Below, in pieces: positions 33,038 through 42,034 of a stretch of 60,127 nt of DNA (positions within the stretch are counted from its first letter, which is position 1; each line of letters begins with the position of its first letter). Origin of the DNA: Deltaproteobacteria bacterium RIFCSPLOWO2_12_FULL_60_19. Lineage in GTDB: Bacteria; Desulfobacterota; Binatia; UBA9968. A program made the position numbers and the translations under genes. The stretch covers positions 1-60,127 of the forward strand of contig MGSS01000028.1 in the NCBI GenBank assembly GCA_001798595.1, given 5' to 3'. The notes beneath the pieces are model-generated. The model saw only the letters and a program-made list of their open reading frames with translations. It searched no databases and had not been told where the DNA came from.

Positions 33038-33598
33038 ATGGAGACCATCGAGATTCCTCCCCTCTCCCAGAAGCGACTCCTCGGACTGTCGCGACAGACT
33101 CTAGAAAATTTCGTCCTCAAGCAGAACAGGCTGGCGCCGTTGGTGGATGATCCCCATCTGCTGACCTCGCGCTACGGCGCCTTCGTCAGCTTGCACCGGG
33201 GGCGCGAATTGCGCGGCTGCATCGGAACCTGCTTTCCGACCGACCCGCTTTACCAAACCGTCGCTGAGATGACCGAGGCGGCCGCCTCCCGGGACCATCG
33301 AGTTCAGCCGATTACTCCACGGGAGCTTGCCGAGATTGTGATCGATATTTCGGTTCTCAGTCAGTTAGAGCCCGCCGCCGCGCCGCTCTTTCTGGAAGCC
33401 GGCAAGCACGGCCTTCATTTGGAACAAGGACGAAGGCGAGGAGTCCTGTTGCCCCAGGTCGCAACCGAGCACGGCTGGGACATGGAAACTTTTCTCGCCG
33501 AGACTTGCGCCAAAGCGGGGCTGCCGAAAGACGCCTGGAAGTCGCCGGAGACTAAAATTTCCAGCTTCACCGCGTTGATCCTCGAGGAGGAGAGATGA
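33038..33598 (+). CDS. amrA: AMMECR1-domain protein (AmmeMemoRadiSam system protein A)
   Basis: This is a 186-residue AMMECR1-family protein. The signature LRGCIGTCFPTDPLY, with conserved Cys, is at about residues 58-72 and is followed by ASRDHRVQPITPRELAEIVIDISVLS. In many genomes the domain is grouped with a Memo-like protein and a radical SAM enzyme; neither is present here. The biochemical role is not established. The gene overlaps the next one by ATGA, so the two are translationally coupled. Confidence 0.88.
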   Translation: METIEIPPLSQKRLLGLSRQTLENFVLKQNRLAPLVDDPHLLTSRYGAFVSLHRGRELRGCIGTCFPTDPLYQTVAEMTEAAASRDHRVQPITPRELAEIVIDISVLSQLEPAAAPLFLEAGKHGLHLEQGRRRGVLLPQVATEHGWDMETFLAETCAKAGLPKDAWKSPETKISSFTALILEEER

Positions 33599-34410
33599 GA
33601 CGGCGCAACGCCCTCGCCTTTCTCGCCGGGTGGCTCCTCTTGCTGCCCCGCCGCGTGGCGGAGGCCGTCTGCAATCCTTCGATGGTCCGCCTGTTGGAAG
33701 GCGGGCGCGATCTGGTCCAGCTCCGCCCGGGCCGCTCGCCCCGGCTGGCCAACTACTCGATTCAGTGGTTCGGCCATTCGAGCTTTCTCATTCAGTCGGG
33801 AAGCGAAACCAAAGTCGTCACGGACCCGAACTTCAACGTCACGCCCGGCATCGCGGCTGACGCCGTCACCGTGAGCAACGACCACTTCACCCACAATAAC
33901 GTCGGCGCGGTCACGGGCAATCCGGTGATCCTGAGAGGCATCACGCTGCGCCAGACGTGGAATCCGATACGGACGAGCGTGAAGGACATCACGATCGTCA
34001 ACATTCCGAGCCAGCGGGGACCGGCTTGGGGCGAGGTGGCGAACTCGATCTTCATCTACGAGATGGGGAGCCTCTGTCTCGCGCACCTTGGAAATCTGGG
34101 GCATCTCCTGACGCCGGAACAGGAAAAGGTTTTGCAGAAAGTGGACGTGCTGATGACGCCGATCGATGCGATGACCAATCTCGGCTTTGAAGACTTGCTG
34201 AAGGTGATCGGGCAGGTGCGGCCGCCGATCGTGATCCCGATGCACTACGACGCGCCGCGCCAGGTCGAGCTGTTTGCCAATTTTGTCGGCGCGCGCCATC
34301 CCATCCGCCGGATCAAGGATACCCAGCTCGTTCTCAGCCGTCCGATGCTGCCCGCCGCCACCGAAATCTTCATCATGACCCACCCCCGCCCGCTCTTTTC
34401 CTGGGAGTGA
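33595..34410 (+). CDS. Exported metallo-beta-lactamase-fold protein with altered metal motif
   Basis: This 271-residue protein starts with MRRRNALAFLAGWLLLLP, which resembles a Tat or Sec signal. The body follows the UlaG/ElaC-like metallo-beta-lactamase fold: QWFGHSSFLIQSG, TKVVTDPNFN, VDVLMTPIDA and PIVIPMHYDA. The metal-binding loop, normally H-x-H-x-D-H, reads NDHFTH, so the first His and the Asp are replaced. The later ligand region (AHLGNLGH) is retained. The enzyme may bind one metal ion only or be inactive. It is translationally coupled to amrA. Confidence 0.75.
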   Translation: MRRRNALAFLAGWLLLLPRRVAEAVCNPSMVRLLEGGRDLVQLRPGRSPRLANYSIQWFGHSSFLIQSGSETKVVTDPNFNVTPGIAADAVTVSNDHFTHNNVGAVTGNPVILRGITLRQTWNPIRTSVKDITIVNIPSQRGPAWGEVANSIFIYEMGSLCLAHLGNLGHLLTPEQEKVLQKVDVLMTPIDAMTNLGFEDLLKVIGQVRPPIVIPMHYDAPRQVELFANFVGARHPIRRIKDTQLVLSRPMLPAATEIFIMTHPRPLFSWE

Positions 34411-34477
34411 CTCCTCCACGCGTCAGTCGGCCCAGGTTGGATTCTTCATGGCACGGGGAACAACCGCGGCACACTGT

Positions 34478-34577
34478 TGTCCGTGGGGCGAGCCGTGAAA
34501 GGCGACGGCACTGAACGTGAAGTTTCAGTGTTGCAGAGACCTATTGCCGTCGACTGGAAGGGCTTGCCCCACGGACA
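34478..34577. repeat. Triple-nested inverted-repeat element, 100 bp
   Basis: Three sets of arms are nested: TGTCCGTGGGGCGAGCC (34478-34494) with GGCTTGCCCCACGGACA (34561-34577, one mismatch), CGACGGCA (34503-34510) with TGCCGTCG (34545-34552), and CACTGAA (34509-34515) with TTCAGTG (34524-34530). This gives a compact branched or stacked hairpin between the MBL-fold and dksA-like genes. It could be a small structured RNA, a terminator or a REP/MITE-type element; no second copy was seen in the window. Confidence 0.55.
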
Positions 34578-34604
34578 CTGAACGATCGGGGTTAGGTTAC
34601 GTAT

Positions 34605-34633
34605 TTTACTTCACCATTTGTTAGTGTTATAAA
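34605..34633 (+). promoter_or_regulatory. Promoter candidate of the dksA-like gene
   Basis: TTTACT (34605-34610) and TATAAA (34628-34633) are separated by 17 bases. The predicted start near 34640 lies only about 7 bases before the ATG at 34647, so the message would have almost no leader. Confidence 0.45.
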
Positions 34634-34646
34634 AATCGAATTAGGC

Positions 34647-35033
34647 ATGAGCCTGGAAGGACTTTTAGTGAATCAGAGAGAGGTCAAGTTTTTCCGCCGG
34701 CTTCTCAAGCAGCGCGTTCAAGAGCTACTCACGGAAGCGGGTAAGACGGTCGAAGGAATGGATGAGGATGAGAATTTTCCCGACCCGACAGACCGGGCGT
34801 CCTTGGAATCCAACCGCAACTTCATCCTGCGCATCCGCGATCGCGAGCGCAAGCTGATCGTCAAAATCGAAGAGGCGTTGGCGCGATTGGACGACGGAAC
34901 TTACGGCGTCTGCGAGGAATGCGGAGAAAAAATCGGCGCCGAGCGGCTCAAGGCCCGGCCGGTGACGACCCTCTGCATCGACTGCAAATCGGACCAGGAA
35001 GTCGAAGAGAGAAAAAACCGACGGCTCGTCTAG
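34647..35033 (+). CDS. DksA/TraR-type zinc-finger regulator
   Basis: This 128-residue protein has an N-terminal coiled coil carrying the DksA tip motif DPTDRAS (DxxDxA type) and a C-terminal four-Cys zinc finger, CEECG and CIDCK, followed by a short helix. DksA proteins enter the RNA polymerase secondary channel and work with ppGpp. The length is slightly below the E. coli protein. It stands 17 bp upstream of galU and may be co-transcribed with it. Confidence 0.9.
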   Translation: MSLEGLLVNQREVKFFRRLLKQRVQELLTEAGKTVEGMDEDENFPDPTDRASLESNRNFILRIRDRERKLIVKIEEALARLDDGTYGVCEECGEKIGAERLKARPVTTLCIDCKSDQEVEERKNRRLV

Positions 35034-35049
35034 CTCTCCCCCGATCCGC

Positions 35050-35922
35050 ATGAGAATCAAGAAGGCGGTCATTCCGGTTGCCGGCTTGGGCACGCGGCTG
35101 CTCCCGGCAACCAAAACGGTCCCCAAGGAGCTGTTGCCGATCGTCGACGTTCCGGCGATTCAATACGTCGTCCAGGAGGCGGTGGACTCCGGCGTCGACG
35201 AAATCATCTTCGTCACCGGCAGAGGAAAGGACGGCATCGAAGATCATTTTGACGAGTCGCCCGAGCTCGTGCAGGTCCTGGAGCAGCGCGGGCAAAAGGA
35301 GCTGGTAGAACAGCTCAAAGCGATCTCCAAAATGGTCGAGGTCGTCTCGGTCAGGCAAAAGCAACCCCTGGGGCTCGGCCATGCCGTCCTTTGCGCCCGG
35401 GATCTGGTGGGCAGCGAGCCGTTTGTCGTTTTATTGCCGGATGATATTATCGACGCCGAGGTGCCGTGCGTGCGGCAGTTGCTGGAGGTCTTCGAGCAGA
35501 CGAAAGAATCGGTCCTGGCGCTTCGCCGGGTGCCCAAGTCCGAAGCGCACCGCTACGGAATCGTCGGCGGCAAAGCGATGAGCGAGCGGCTCTGCCAGGT
35601 CGATACGGTGGTGGAGAAGCCTCAGCCCGCCGACGCGCCGTCGGAGCTGGCCATTGTCGGACGTTACATCTTCCGGTCCGAGATTTTTTCCATGCTGGAA
35701 AAGGTCGCGCCCGGCAGGGGCGGCGAGATCCAGTTGACGGATGGCATTGCCGGGCTTTTGCGCGAACGAAAAATTTTTGGTTATGAGTTCTCCGGGATCC
35801 ATTACGACGTCGGCGACAAGCTCGGCCTCGTGCGCGCGACCGTAGCCTACGCGCTCAAGCGAGCCGATCTCCGGGAGCCGCTGAAAAAATTTCTGGCACA
35901 GGCTGTCAACGAAAAGCTCTAG
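35050..35922 (+). CDS. galU: UTP-glucose-1-phosphate uridylyltransferase
   Basis: This 290-residue GalU makes UDP-glucose from UTP and glucose-1-phosphate. The N-terminal nucleotide-binding motif KAVIPVAGLGTRLLPATK, followed by TVPKELLPIVD, is diagnostic, as are VRQKQPLGLGHAVLCA, the metal Asp in VLLPDDIID and the C-terminal GIHYDVGDKLGLVRATV. UDP-glucose supplies envelope polysaccharides and osmoregulated glucans. The length matches the family. Confidence 0.96.
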   Translation: MRIKKAVIPVAGLGTRLLPATKTVPKELLPIVDVPAIQYVVQEAVDSGVDEIIFVTGRGKDGIEDHFDESPELVQVLEQRGQKELVEQLKAISKMVEVVSVRQKQPLGLGHAVLCARDLVGSEPFVVLLPDDIIDAEVPCVRQLLEVFEQTKESVLALRRVPKSEAHRYGIVGGKAMSERLCQVDTVVEKPQPADAPSELAIVGRYIFRSEIFSMLEKVAPGRGGEIQLTDGIAGLLRERKIFGYEFSGIHYDVGDKLGLVRATVAYALKRADLREPLKKFLAQAVNEKL

Positions 35923-35983
35923 CTGCTATATTTTCCGGGGCGGGGGGTAACTGAAAACTAAAAACTGATAACTTGATTTTCGT

Positions 35984-36059
35984 GGGGCCGTAGCTCAGCT
36001 GGGAGAGCGTCGCGTTCGCAACGCGAAGGCCGTGGGTTCGACTCCCATCGGCTCCACCA
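35984..36059 (+). tRNA. tRNA-Ala (anticodon CGC)
   Basis: The 76-nt cloverleaf is complete. The acceptor stem GGGGCCG pairs with CGGCTCC, the D arm is GCTCAGCTGGGAGAGC, and the anticodon stem TCGCG/CGCGA encloses loop TTCGCAA with anticodon CGC (36017-36019), reading alanine GCG codons. The T arm is GTGGGTTCGACTCCCAT, and CCA is encoded at 36057-36059. Confidence 0.96.
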
Positions 36060-36081
36060 AATTTTTGCTTCGCAAAAATTT
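36059..36081 (+). terminator. Hairpin after tRNA-Ala
   Basis: AAATTTTTGC and GCAAAAATTT form a perfect 10-bp stem with loop TTC directly after the tRNA CCA end. There is no long T-run afterward, so it may be a processing or weak termination site. The gap up to 36167 also holds TTCCATTG-type words. Confidence 0.55.
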
Positions 36082-36167
36082 GAGAGCATTGGAGCATTCG
36101 ACATTAGAACAATGGAACAAGAGAAGGCCCAAAGAACTGCGAGAATGCGGTCTACTGCTCCATTGCT

Positions 36168-36707
36168 CTAGTGTTTTTTGCCGATATCGACAAGGAAGGA
36201 AACAAAGCGGGCGGCCTTTTTTCCGCTAGAGTGCCGGGTCACCTGGCTCTCCAACTCATCCAACCGCGACCATAGCCCATGCTTGAGGCTTTTGATCTCT
36301 ACTTCCCGGGTCGCCAGGAGCAGGTCTCGCTGTTTTATCTCGGTCAGGAGCTTTTCAATTTCTCCGTGGATCTTCTCTTCCAGCCCCTCGAGGTCCCTTT
36401 CTTTGGCGCAAAGCAGAGAGTATTTTTCCTCGATTTTTTTCTCCCAGTCCTCCAAATTCACGACCGTCGACGCTTCGAGATTGATGAGGCCCCGGGGGCG
36501 GCCGTTGCGCGGCTGTTTTTGCGCCGTGCGCGCCAGCAGCGTCGCCAGTTTTTTCTCCAGACCGCGAACCCGGGCCGCCTCCTGCCTGGCGCTGGACTCA
36601 GCTTGCTTCAGGCGCGCGGCGATTTCATCCACGAGCCGCGCATTTCCTCTGGTCCGGCTCCGCGCACCCTTGGACGATCTCCCTTTCCCTTTGCCGCGCA
36701 CGCTCAC
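36168..36707 (-). CDS. Hypothetical coiled-coil protein
   Basis: This 179-residue protein is not recognised. The first 25 residues are rich in Arg, Lys, Gly and Ser and could bind nucleic acid. Residues about 27-60 and 85-160 have strong heptad character (VDEIAARLKQAESSARQEAA and KERDLEGLEEKIHGEIEKLL), indicating two long helices. There is no signal peptide or membrane segment. It is a single gene between a tRNA and a phosphatase gene. Confidence 0.6.
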   Translation of the reverse strand: MSVRGKGKGRSSKGARSRTRGNARLVDEIAARLKQAESSARQEAARVRGLEKKLATLLARTAQKQPRNGRPRGLINLEASTVVNLEDWEKKIEEKYSLLCAKERDLEGLEEKIHGEIEKLLTEIKQRDLLLATREVEIKSLKHGLWSRLDELESQVTRHSSGKKAARFVSFLVDIGKKH

Positions 36708-36823
36708 AACCTACCCCTCGCTGTCCCGGTTGATTTTACTGGGAATATTCCGCTGGCTAGAAATCGGTCGGAGCATAGTCAAAGAACGGCGGGAATGCAA
36801 GCAAAAAAAGAGTTGGAACCGAT

Positions 36824-37435
36824 CTAGGCGCCGGTCGAAGCAGCGCCGCCTTGGGCTTGAAGCACGGCCCATGCCTCGTCCCGATAGGTGAGGCGGGTCG
36901 CTTCGCACGGCGCCACCCGAAACGAGCGATACCGATTCAGCGACGTTCCGGTAATCCGGCACAGCACCGCGGCGATCGGAAAATGGTGGCTCACGATGAC
37001 GGCTGTTTCATCCGGCCGGTGACGCCGCGCGATGCGGCTCATTCCCTCCCACACCCGCGCATCGACCTCGGTCAGCCGCTCGCCGCCGGGAATCAAAACC
37101 TCCCCCGGCCGCTCCCGCCACTCCCGCAAAAAGTCCGGCATGGCGGAGTGGATCTCGGCGAACGTCAACCCCTCGAGCTCGCCGTGGTCGAGCTCGCGCA
37201 GGCGCTCTTCGACGACGACGGCCAGGTTGTGAGTTTGCCCGATGATGGCCGCGGTTTGAACGGCCCGCTTGAGGTTGCTGGAATAGATCGCGGCGATCGT
37301 CTCGCCGCTTAAGGCGGTGGCTACACCAGCCGCTTGCCGCCGGCCGGTATCATTGAGATCCAGGTCCGTCACTCCCTGGCACCGTCCTTGAAGATTCCAC
37401 TCGGTCACTCCGTGGCGCAGTAAGATGATTTGCAT
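36824..37435 (-). CDS. Histidine phosphatase (phosphoglycerate mutase-like)
   Basis: This 203-residue protein is a branch-1 histidine phosphatase. The phosphohistidine motif is LLRHGVTEWN with His8; the second catalytic His is in VSHHFPIAAVL, and the Glu-containing LRELDHGELEGL segment fits the family. Substrates could be alpha-ribazole phosphate (CobC), 3-phosphoglycerate or other small phosphates; sequence alone does not decide. It is 25 bp downstream of the PpiD-like gene on the same strand. Confidence 0.9.
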   Translation of the reverse strand: MQIILLRHGVTEWNLQGRCQGVTDLDLNDTGRRQAAGVATALSGETIAAIYSSNLKRAVQTAAIIGQTHNLAVVVEERLRELDHGELEGLTFAEIHSAMPDFLREWRERPGEVLIPGGERLTEVDARVWEGMSRIARRHRPDETAVIVSHHFPIAAVLCRITGTSLNRYRSFRVAPCEATRLTYRDEAWAVLQAQGGAASTGA

Positions 37436-37460
37436 AAGTCCGTCGCCGCGCGCCCGTTGC

Positions 37461-39368
37461 TCAGCCTTCTTCGAGAAAGCTCGGCTGTATGTCGATCTTG
37501 GCTTTGGCTTTGAGATTGTCGAGCAATCTCGCCAGCGCCTTTCGCCGCTTATCCGTCAACGCCTGCTCCATGATGCGGCCCTTCTGCTTTGCGAAGAGCT
37601 CCATGTCCGCCCCCTGGCTGCCCTTAAACGCCAGGATATACACAGCCTCTTTCTGGGCGTACAAACGGTCGGCTACCGGCTGGTGCCGGGATAACGCGAT
37701 GTCTTCCGGCTTGGCGTCTTGCAACCGCCCGATTTTCGGCATGTCGGAGTCGCTGCGCAGAAACCATCCGGTCTCGTTCACCTGGACATTTTGCTCTTTG
37801 GCGGCCTTGTGGATGTCGCGGTCCTTCTTCAACTGTTCCAGCACCGCCTGAGCCTTCTGTTTCGCCAATTCCAGCGCCTTGGTCTGTTTGAGCCTCTTCT
37901 CGATCGTCGGGCGCGCCGCTTCGAGCGGGAGAAGCGCGGACTCTTTGCGGTCCTTGACCCTCAAGAGAACATAGCTGACAGCGGCTTCGATGGGGGGACT
38001 CAGCTCTCTGACGGCCAACGAAAAAGGGGCGCGTTCCAGAGCTTCCACTTCGCTCAACCCATGCGGGACATCGTCGGTGCTGAAATACGGCGTCACTTCA
38101 AGGGTGAGTTTTCGCTCCCTTGCAATCGCCGCGAGGTCGGCCCCGGAAGCGACTTTCTGGCGGTCCGTCTCGGCGGCCTGCGCCGCCTTCGCCTTCCCTG
38201 CCTCCGCCCTGAGCGCCCGGAGGAGCTCCGGCGTGGCCTCCTTCAGCCCCGTGGTTTTTTCTTCCCTCATCTCTTCGATCTTGAGAATATGGTAACCTGC
38301 CGGGCTTTCGACCACACCGGTCACCCCGCCCTTTTTCAAACCGGCCAGCGCCTGTTCGATGGCGGGAAACAGTTGGCCCGGTTTCACCCATCCCAGGTCC
38401 CCACCCTGGGACGCGCTTGCGTCTTCGGAATACTTTTTGGCCAACGACGCGAAATCCTTCCCGGCGCGGGCCTCTTGCAGCGCCGCTTCAGCCCGCTGCT
38501 GCGCGCTCTCCTTCTGCTTGAGGTCGCGGCCGGGCGGTGTTCGAACGAGGATGTGGCGCAGCTTGAGCGAGCGGGGCTCAAAAAATTTCGCCCGCCGCAG
38601 GTTGTAGGCCTCTTCAATCTCTTTGTCTGAAACCTTGAGCTGGGAGCCGAACTGGTCGAACGGATAGCTCACGTACTCCACCTGGACCTTGAGCGGCGCC
38701 TTCAACGTGTCCTTGTTGCGTTCGTAATAATTTTTGATCTCCTCCTCGGTGAGCTTGACCTGGCCGACGAAATCGCCGGGCGCGAGGCGGATGAAAGAGA
38801 AGTTGACCCTTTCTTCCCGAACGCGGTATTGGTCGCGCACCTCCTCCTCGGTCACCTCCAGCGCGTCCTGGACTAGGTCGTAGAGTTTTTGGATGGCGAT
38901 CTGTTCGCTGCGCTCCGCCTCGAACTGGCCGGGCGCGATGCGGCTCTGCCGCATAACCTGCAGGTAGCGATTCTTGCTGAACTGACCGTTGACTTGAAAC
39001 TCCGGCATGCGCGCGATCGCTTCCGACAACTCTTCCTCCGTCGCCTCCAACTCGAGCCTGCGAGTCTCTTGCAGAAGCAGGCGGCGCTGGATGAGTTCTT
39101 CCAGGACTCTGTTTTTAAGTTTCAAATCTCGGATCAATTGCTCCGTCAGCGCCCCTTTGAAAAGCTCTCGTTGCTGCTCGATGACTCGCTGGAAATGGAG
39201 CAAAAACTCGCGCCGGCTGATGGTTTCGCCGTTGATCTGCATCGCCTCGTCGGCCGCCTGCTCGTTGAGGCTTCTGCCGCCGTAGAACAGCACGAAGACG
39301 ACGATCACAAGCAGGAGCAGGAAGATAACGACCCACGATCGTTTTCGTTTGCGCAGAAAATCAAGCAT
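37461..39368 (-). CDS. ppiD: PpiD-like periplasmic peptidyl-prolyl isomerase/chaperone
   Basis: This 635-residue protein has a cytoplasmic basic start (MLDFLRKRKRSW), one membrane anchor (VVIFLLLLVIVVFVLFYGG), a SurA/PpiD-like helical chaperone region and a single parvulin domain near residues 265-370, marked by KLRHILVRTPPG and GGDLGWVKPGQLFPAIEQAL. The C-terminal half repeats helical chaperone segments. It would assist folding of outer-membrane and secreted proteins at the SecYEG exit. Length and layout match PpiD. Confidence 0.9.
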   Translation of the reverse strand: MLDFLRKRKRSWVVIFLLLLVIVVFVLFYGGRSLNEQAADEAMQINGETISRREFLLHFQRVIEQQRELFKGALTEQLIRDLKLKNRVLEELIQRRLLLQETRRLELEATEEELSEAIARMPEFQVNGQFSKNRYLQVMRQSRIAPGQFEAERSEQIAIQKLYDLVQDALEVTEEEVRDQYRVREERVNFSFIRLAPGDFVGQVKLTEEEIKNYYERNKDTLKAPLKVQVEYVSYPFDQFGSQLKVSDKEIEEAYNLRRAKFFEPRSLKLRHILVRTPPGRDLKQKESAQQRAEAALQEARAGKDFASLAKKYSEDASASQGGDLGWVKPGQLFPAIEQALAGLKKGGVTGVVESPAGYHILKIEEMREEKTTGLKEATPELLRALRAEAGKAKAAQAAETDRQKVASGADLAAIARERKLTLEVTPYFSTDDVPHGLSEVEALERAPFSLAVRELSPPIEAAVSYVLLRVKDRKESALLPLEAARPTIEKRLKQTKALELAKQKAQAVLEQLKKDRDIHKAAKEQNVQVNETGWFLRSDSDMPKIGRLQDAKPEDIALSRHQPVADRLYAQKEAVYILAFKGSQGADMELFAKQKGRIMEQALTDKRRKALARLLDNLKAKAKIDIQPSFLEEG

Positions 39369-39492
39369 CGTCGTTGAATCCTTTCACGCCGAAGACTGGC
39401 CGGCCGGCAGGTTTTTTATGATAAGGAATGACTCGCGTCATTGCAAACGCGCGCCTCCCGCAAGAACGCCCGTTCTACGTTTCGGCGTCATC

Positions 39493-39521
39493 TTGCTACC
39501 GCGGAACAAATTTGTTATTTT
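39493..39521 (+). promoter_or_regulatory. Promoter candidate of the mreB operon
   Basis: TTGCTA (39493-39498) and TATTTT (39516-39521) are spaced by 17 bases, about 45 bp before the mreB ATG. Both boxes match the sigma70 consensus in four or more positions. It would serve mreBCD-mrdA-rodA. Confidence 0.4.
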
Positions 39522-39534
39522 CTCAATAACTTAG

Positions 39535-40602
<1,068 letters not shown>

Positions 40603-40648
40603 ACCGCGCTTGACCGCAACCCGCCGTTGAGCGCGGGCTGAGAGCTCC

Positions 40649-41482
40649 ATGCTTTCTTTTGTTCGCCGCTATCAAGTCCTGGTAAGTTCGTTCCTCTGCG
40701 TTCTGCTGTCACTTTATCTCGTCGCTCCCGCCGCGAAAGGGGGAAGCCGGGCCGATCCGATCGGTCCGATATTGATCGCCTTGATTCGTCCGCTTCAGAC
40801 CGGCGTGCGCGCCGTCGTCTCAGGAACCAAGGACGTGTACCAAGGCTATCTGGCCCTCATCGGTCTCAGCGCCGAGAACGACCGGCTGCGATCCCGTATC
40901 GTCGAGCTGGAGGCCGAGAGGAATCGTCTCCTCGAAGCGGAAGCAACCAACAAGCGGCTGCGCGAGCTCATGGACTTTCGCTCCGAACTGCCTCCCGGCT
41001 CGATCACCGCCTCCGTGATCGGCAACAGCGCCAGCACCTGGTTTAACAGCGTCCTGCTGGACAAGGGAACAAGCCACGGGGTGAATAAAGGCATGGGCGT
41101 CGTATCTCTCATGGGAGTGGTCGGTCAGGTCGTCTCCGCCACCTCGAAAAACGCCAAGGTCCTGCTGATCACGGACCCTCATAGCGGAGTGGACGTGCTG
41201 ACGCAGCAAAGCCGCGCCCGGGGCATCGTCGCGGGATCGCTGGAAACCGGACCGATCATGAAATATGTTAAGCGCAGCGAAGACCTTCAGGAGGGAGAGC
41301 GGCTGGTCACCTCGGGCCTGGATGGAGTTTTTCCGAAGGGGCTCCTCGTAGGGACGATCTCCAAGGTCCAGAAGAAGAGCTTCGGGCTGTTCCAGCACGT
41401 CGAGGTCAACCTCGCGGTCGATCCGTCCCGCATCGAGGAAATTCTCGTGGTGCGGGGGCAACCGGCGCAGGCGCAGAACTAG
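40649..41482 (+). CDS. mreC: Rod shape-determining protein MreC
   Basis: This 277-residue periplasmic scaffold has an N-terminal membrane anchor (YQVLVSSFLCVLLSLYLVAP), a coiled coil (ENDRLRSRIVELEAERNRLL) and the beta-rich MreC domain (TASVIGNSASTWFNSVLLDK, GVVSLMGVVGQVV, LVTSGLDGVFPKGLLVG). It links MreB to PBP2 in the elongasome. Spacing of 46 bp to mreB and 35 bp to mreD fits one operon. Confidence 0.96.
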   Translation: MLSFVRRYQVLVSSFLCVLLSLYLVAPAAKGGSRADPIGPILIALIRPLQTGVRAVVSGTKDVYQGYLALIGLSAENDRLRSRIVELEAERNRLLEAEATNKRLRELMDFRSELPPGSITASVIGNSASTWFNSVLLDKGTSHGVNKGMGVVSLMGVVGQVVSATSKNAKVLLITDPHSGVDVLTQQSRARGIVAGSLETGPIMKYVKRSEDLQEGERLVTSGLDGVFPKGLLVGTISKVQKKSFGLFQHVEVNLAVDPSRIEEILVVRGQPAQAQN

Positions 41483-41517
41483 AGCCGGGACGAGTTCCAC
41501 GTGAACGTAGGCGTTTA

Positions 41518-42027
41518 ATGAGATTATCTCTGCTCTTCATCGCCGCAGGTTTTCTCGTCGTGCTGTTGCAGACGACCGTGCTCCACCTGCTGCCGCTCGG
41601 CCGGTTTGTTCCGGACCTGGCGCTGGTGCTATGCGTCTATCTGGGGTTAAATCATCCCACGGTCGGCGCCGTGCTGGGGTCTTTCATCCTGGGCTACTCC
41701 GTCGATGTCTTTTCCGCCGGCGGCGTGCTCGGCCTCAACGCCTTCGCCTTCTCGCTGGTCTTTCTCGCCGTCTATGTTAGCTCTCGAGCCATCTGGGTCC
41801 ATAGCCCTCTATCGAGCGCTCCGGTGGTGTTTTTCGCCTCGTGGATCAAAGTCGCCGCGTTGCAGGGGGTATGGACGCTGTTTCTGGCGATGGAAGGGCT
41901 GGGCGCCGGCGCTCTGAAGTACACTCTCGTCGATGCGATCCTGGCGGCCGTCTTAGCCCCCGGAATCTTTTCCCTGCTCAAGCGCGGCCAGAGTTACCTC
42001 GAAGAGGTGCGGATGCCCGTGCTATAG
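41518..42027 (+). CDS. mreD: Rod shape-determining protein MreD
   Basis: This 169-residue polytopic membrane protein has about five hydrophobic segments and the MreD pattern LVLCVYLGLNHPTVGAVLGS, then FILGYSVDVFSAGGVLGLNA. It is part of the elongasome membrane complex. The next gene begins 7 bp downstream. Confidence 0.93.
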   Translation: MRLSLLFIAAGFLVVLLQTTVLHLLPLGRFVPDLALVLCVYLGLNHPTVGAVLGSFILGYSVDVFSAGGVLGLNAFAFSLVFLAVYVSSRAIWVHSPLSSAPVVFFASWIKVAALQGVWTLFLAMEGLGAGALKYTLVDAILAAVLAPGIFSLLKRGQSYLEEVRMPVL

Positions 42028-42034
42028 TGCCGTC

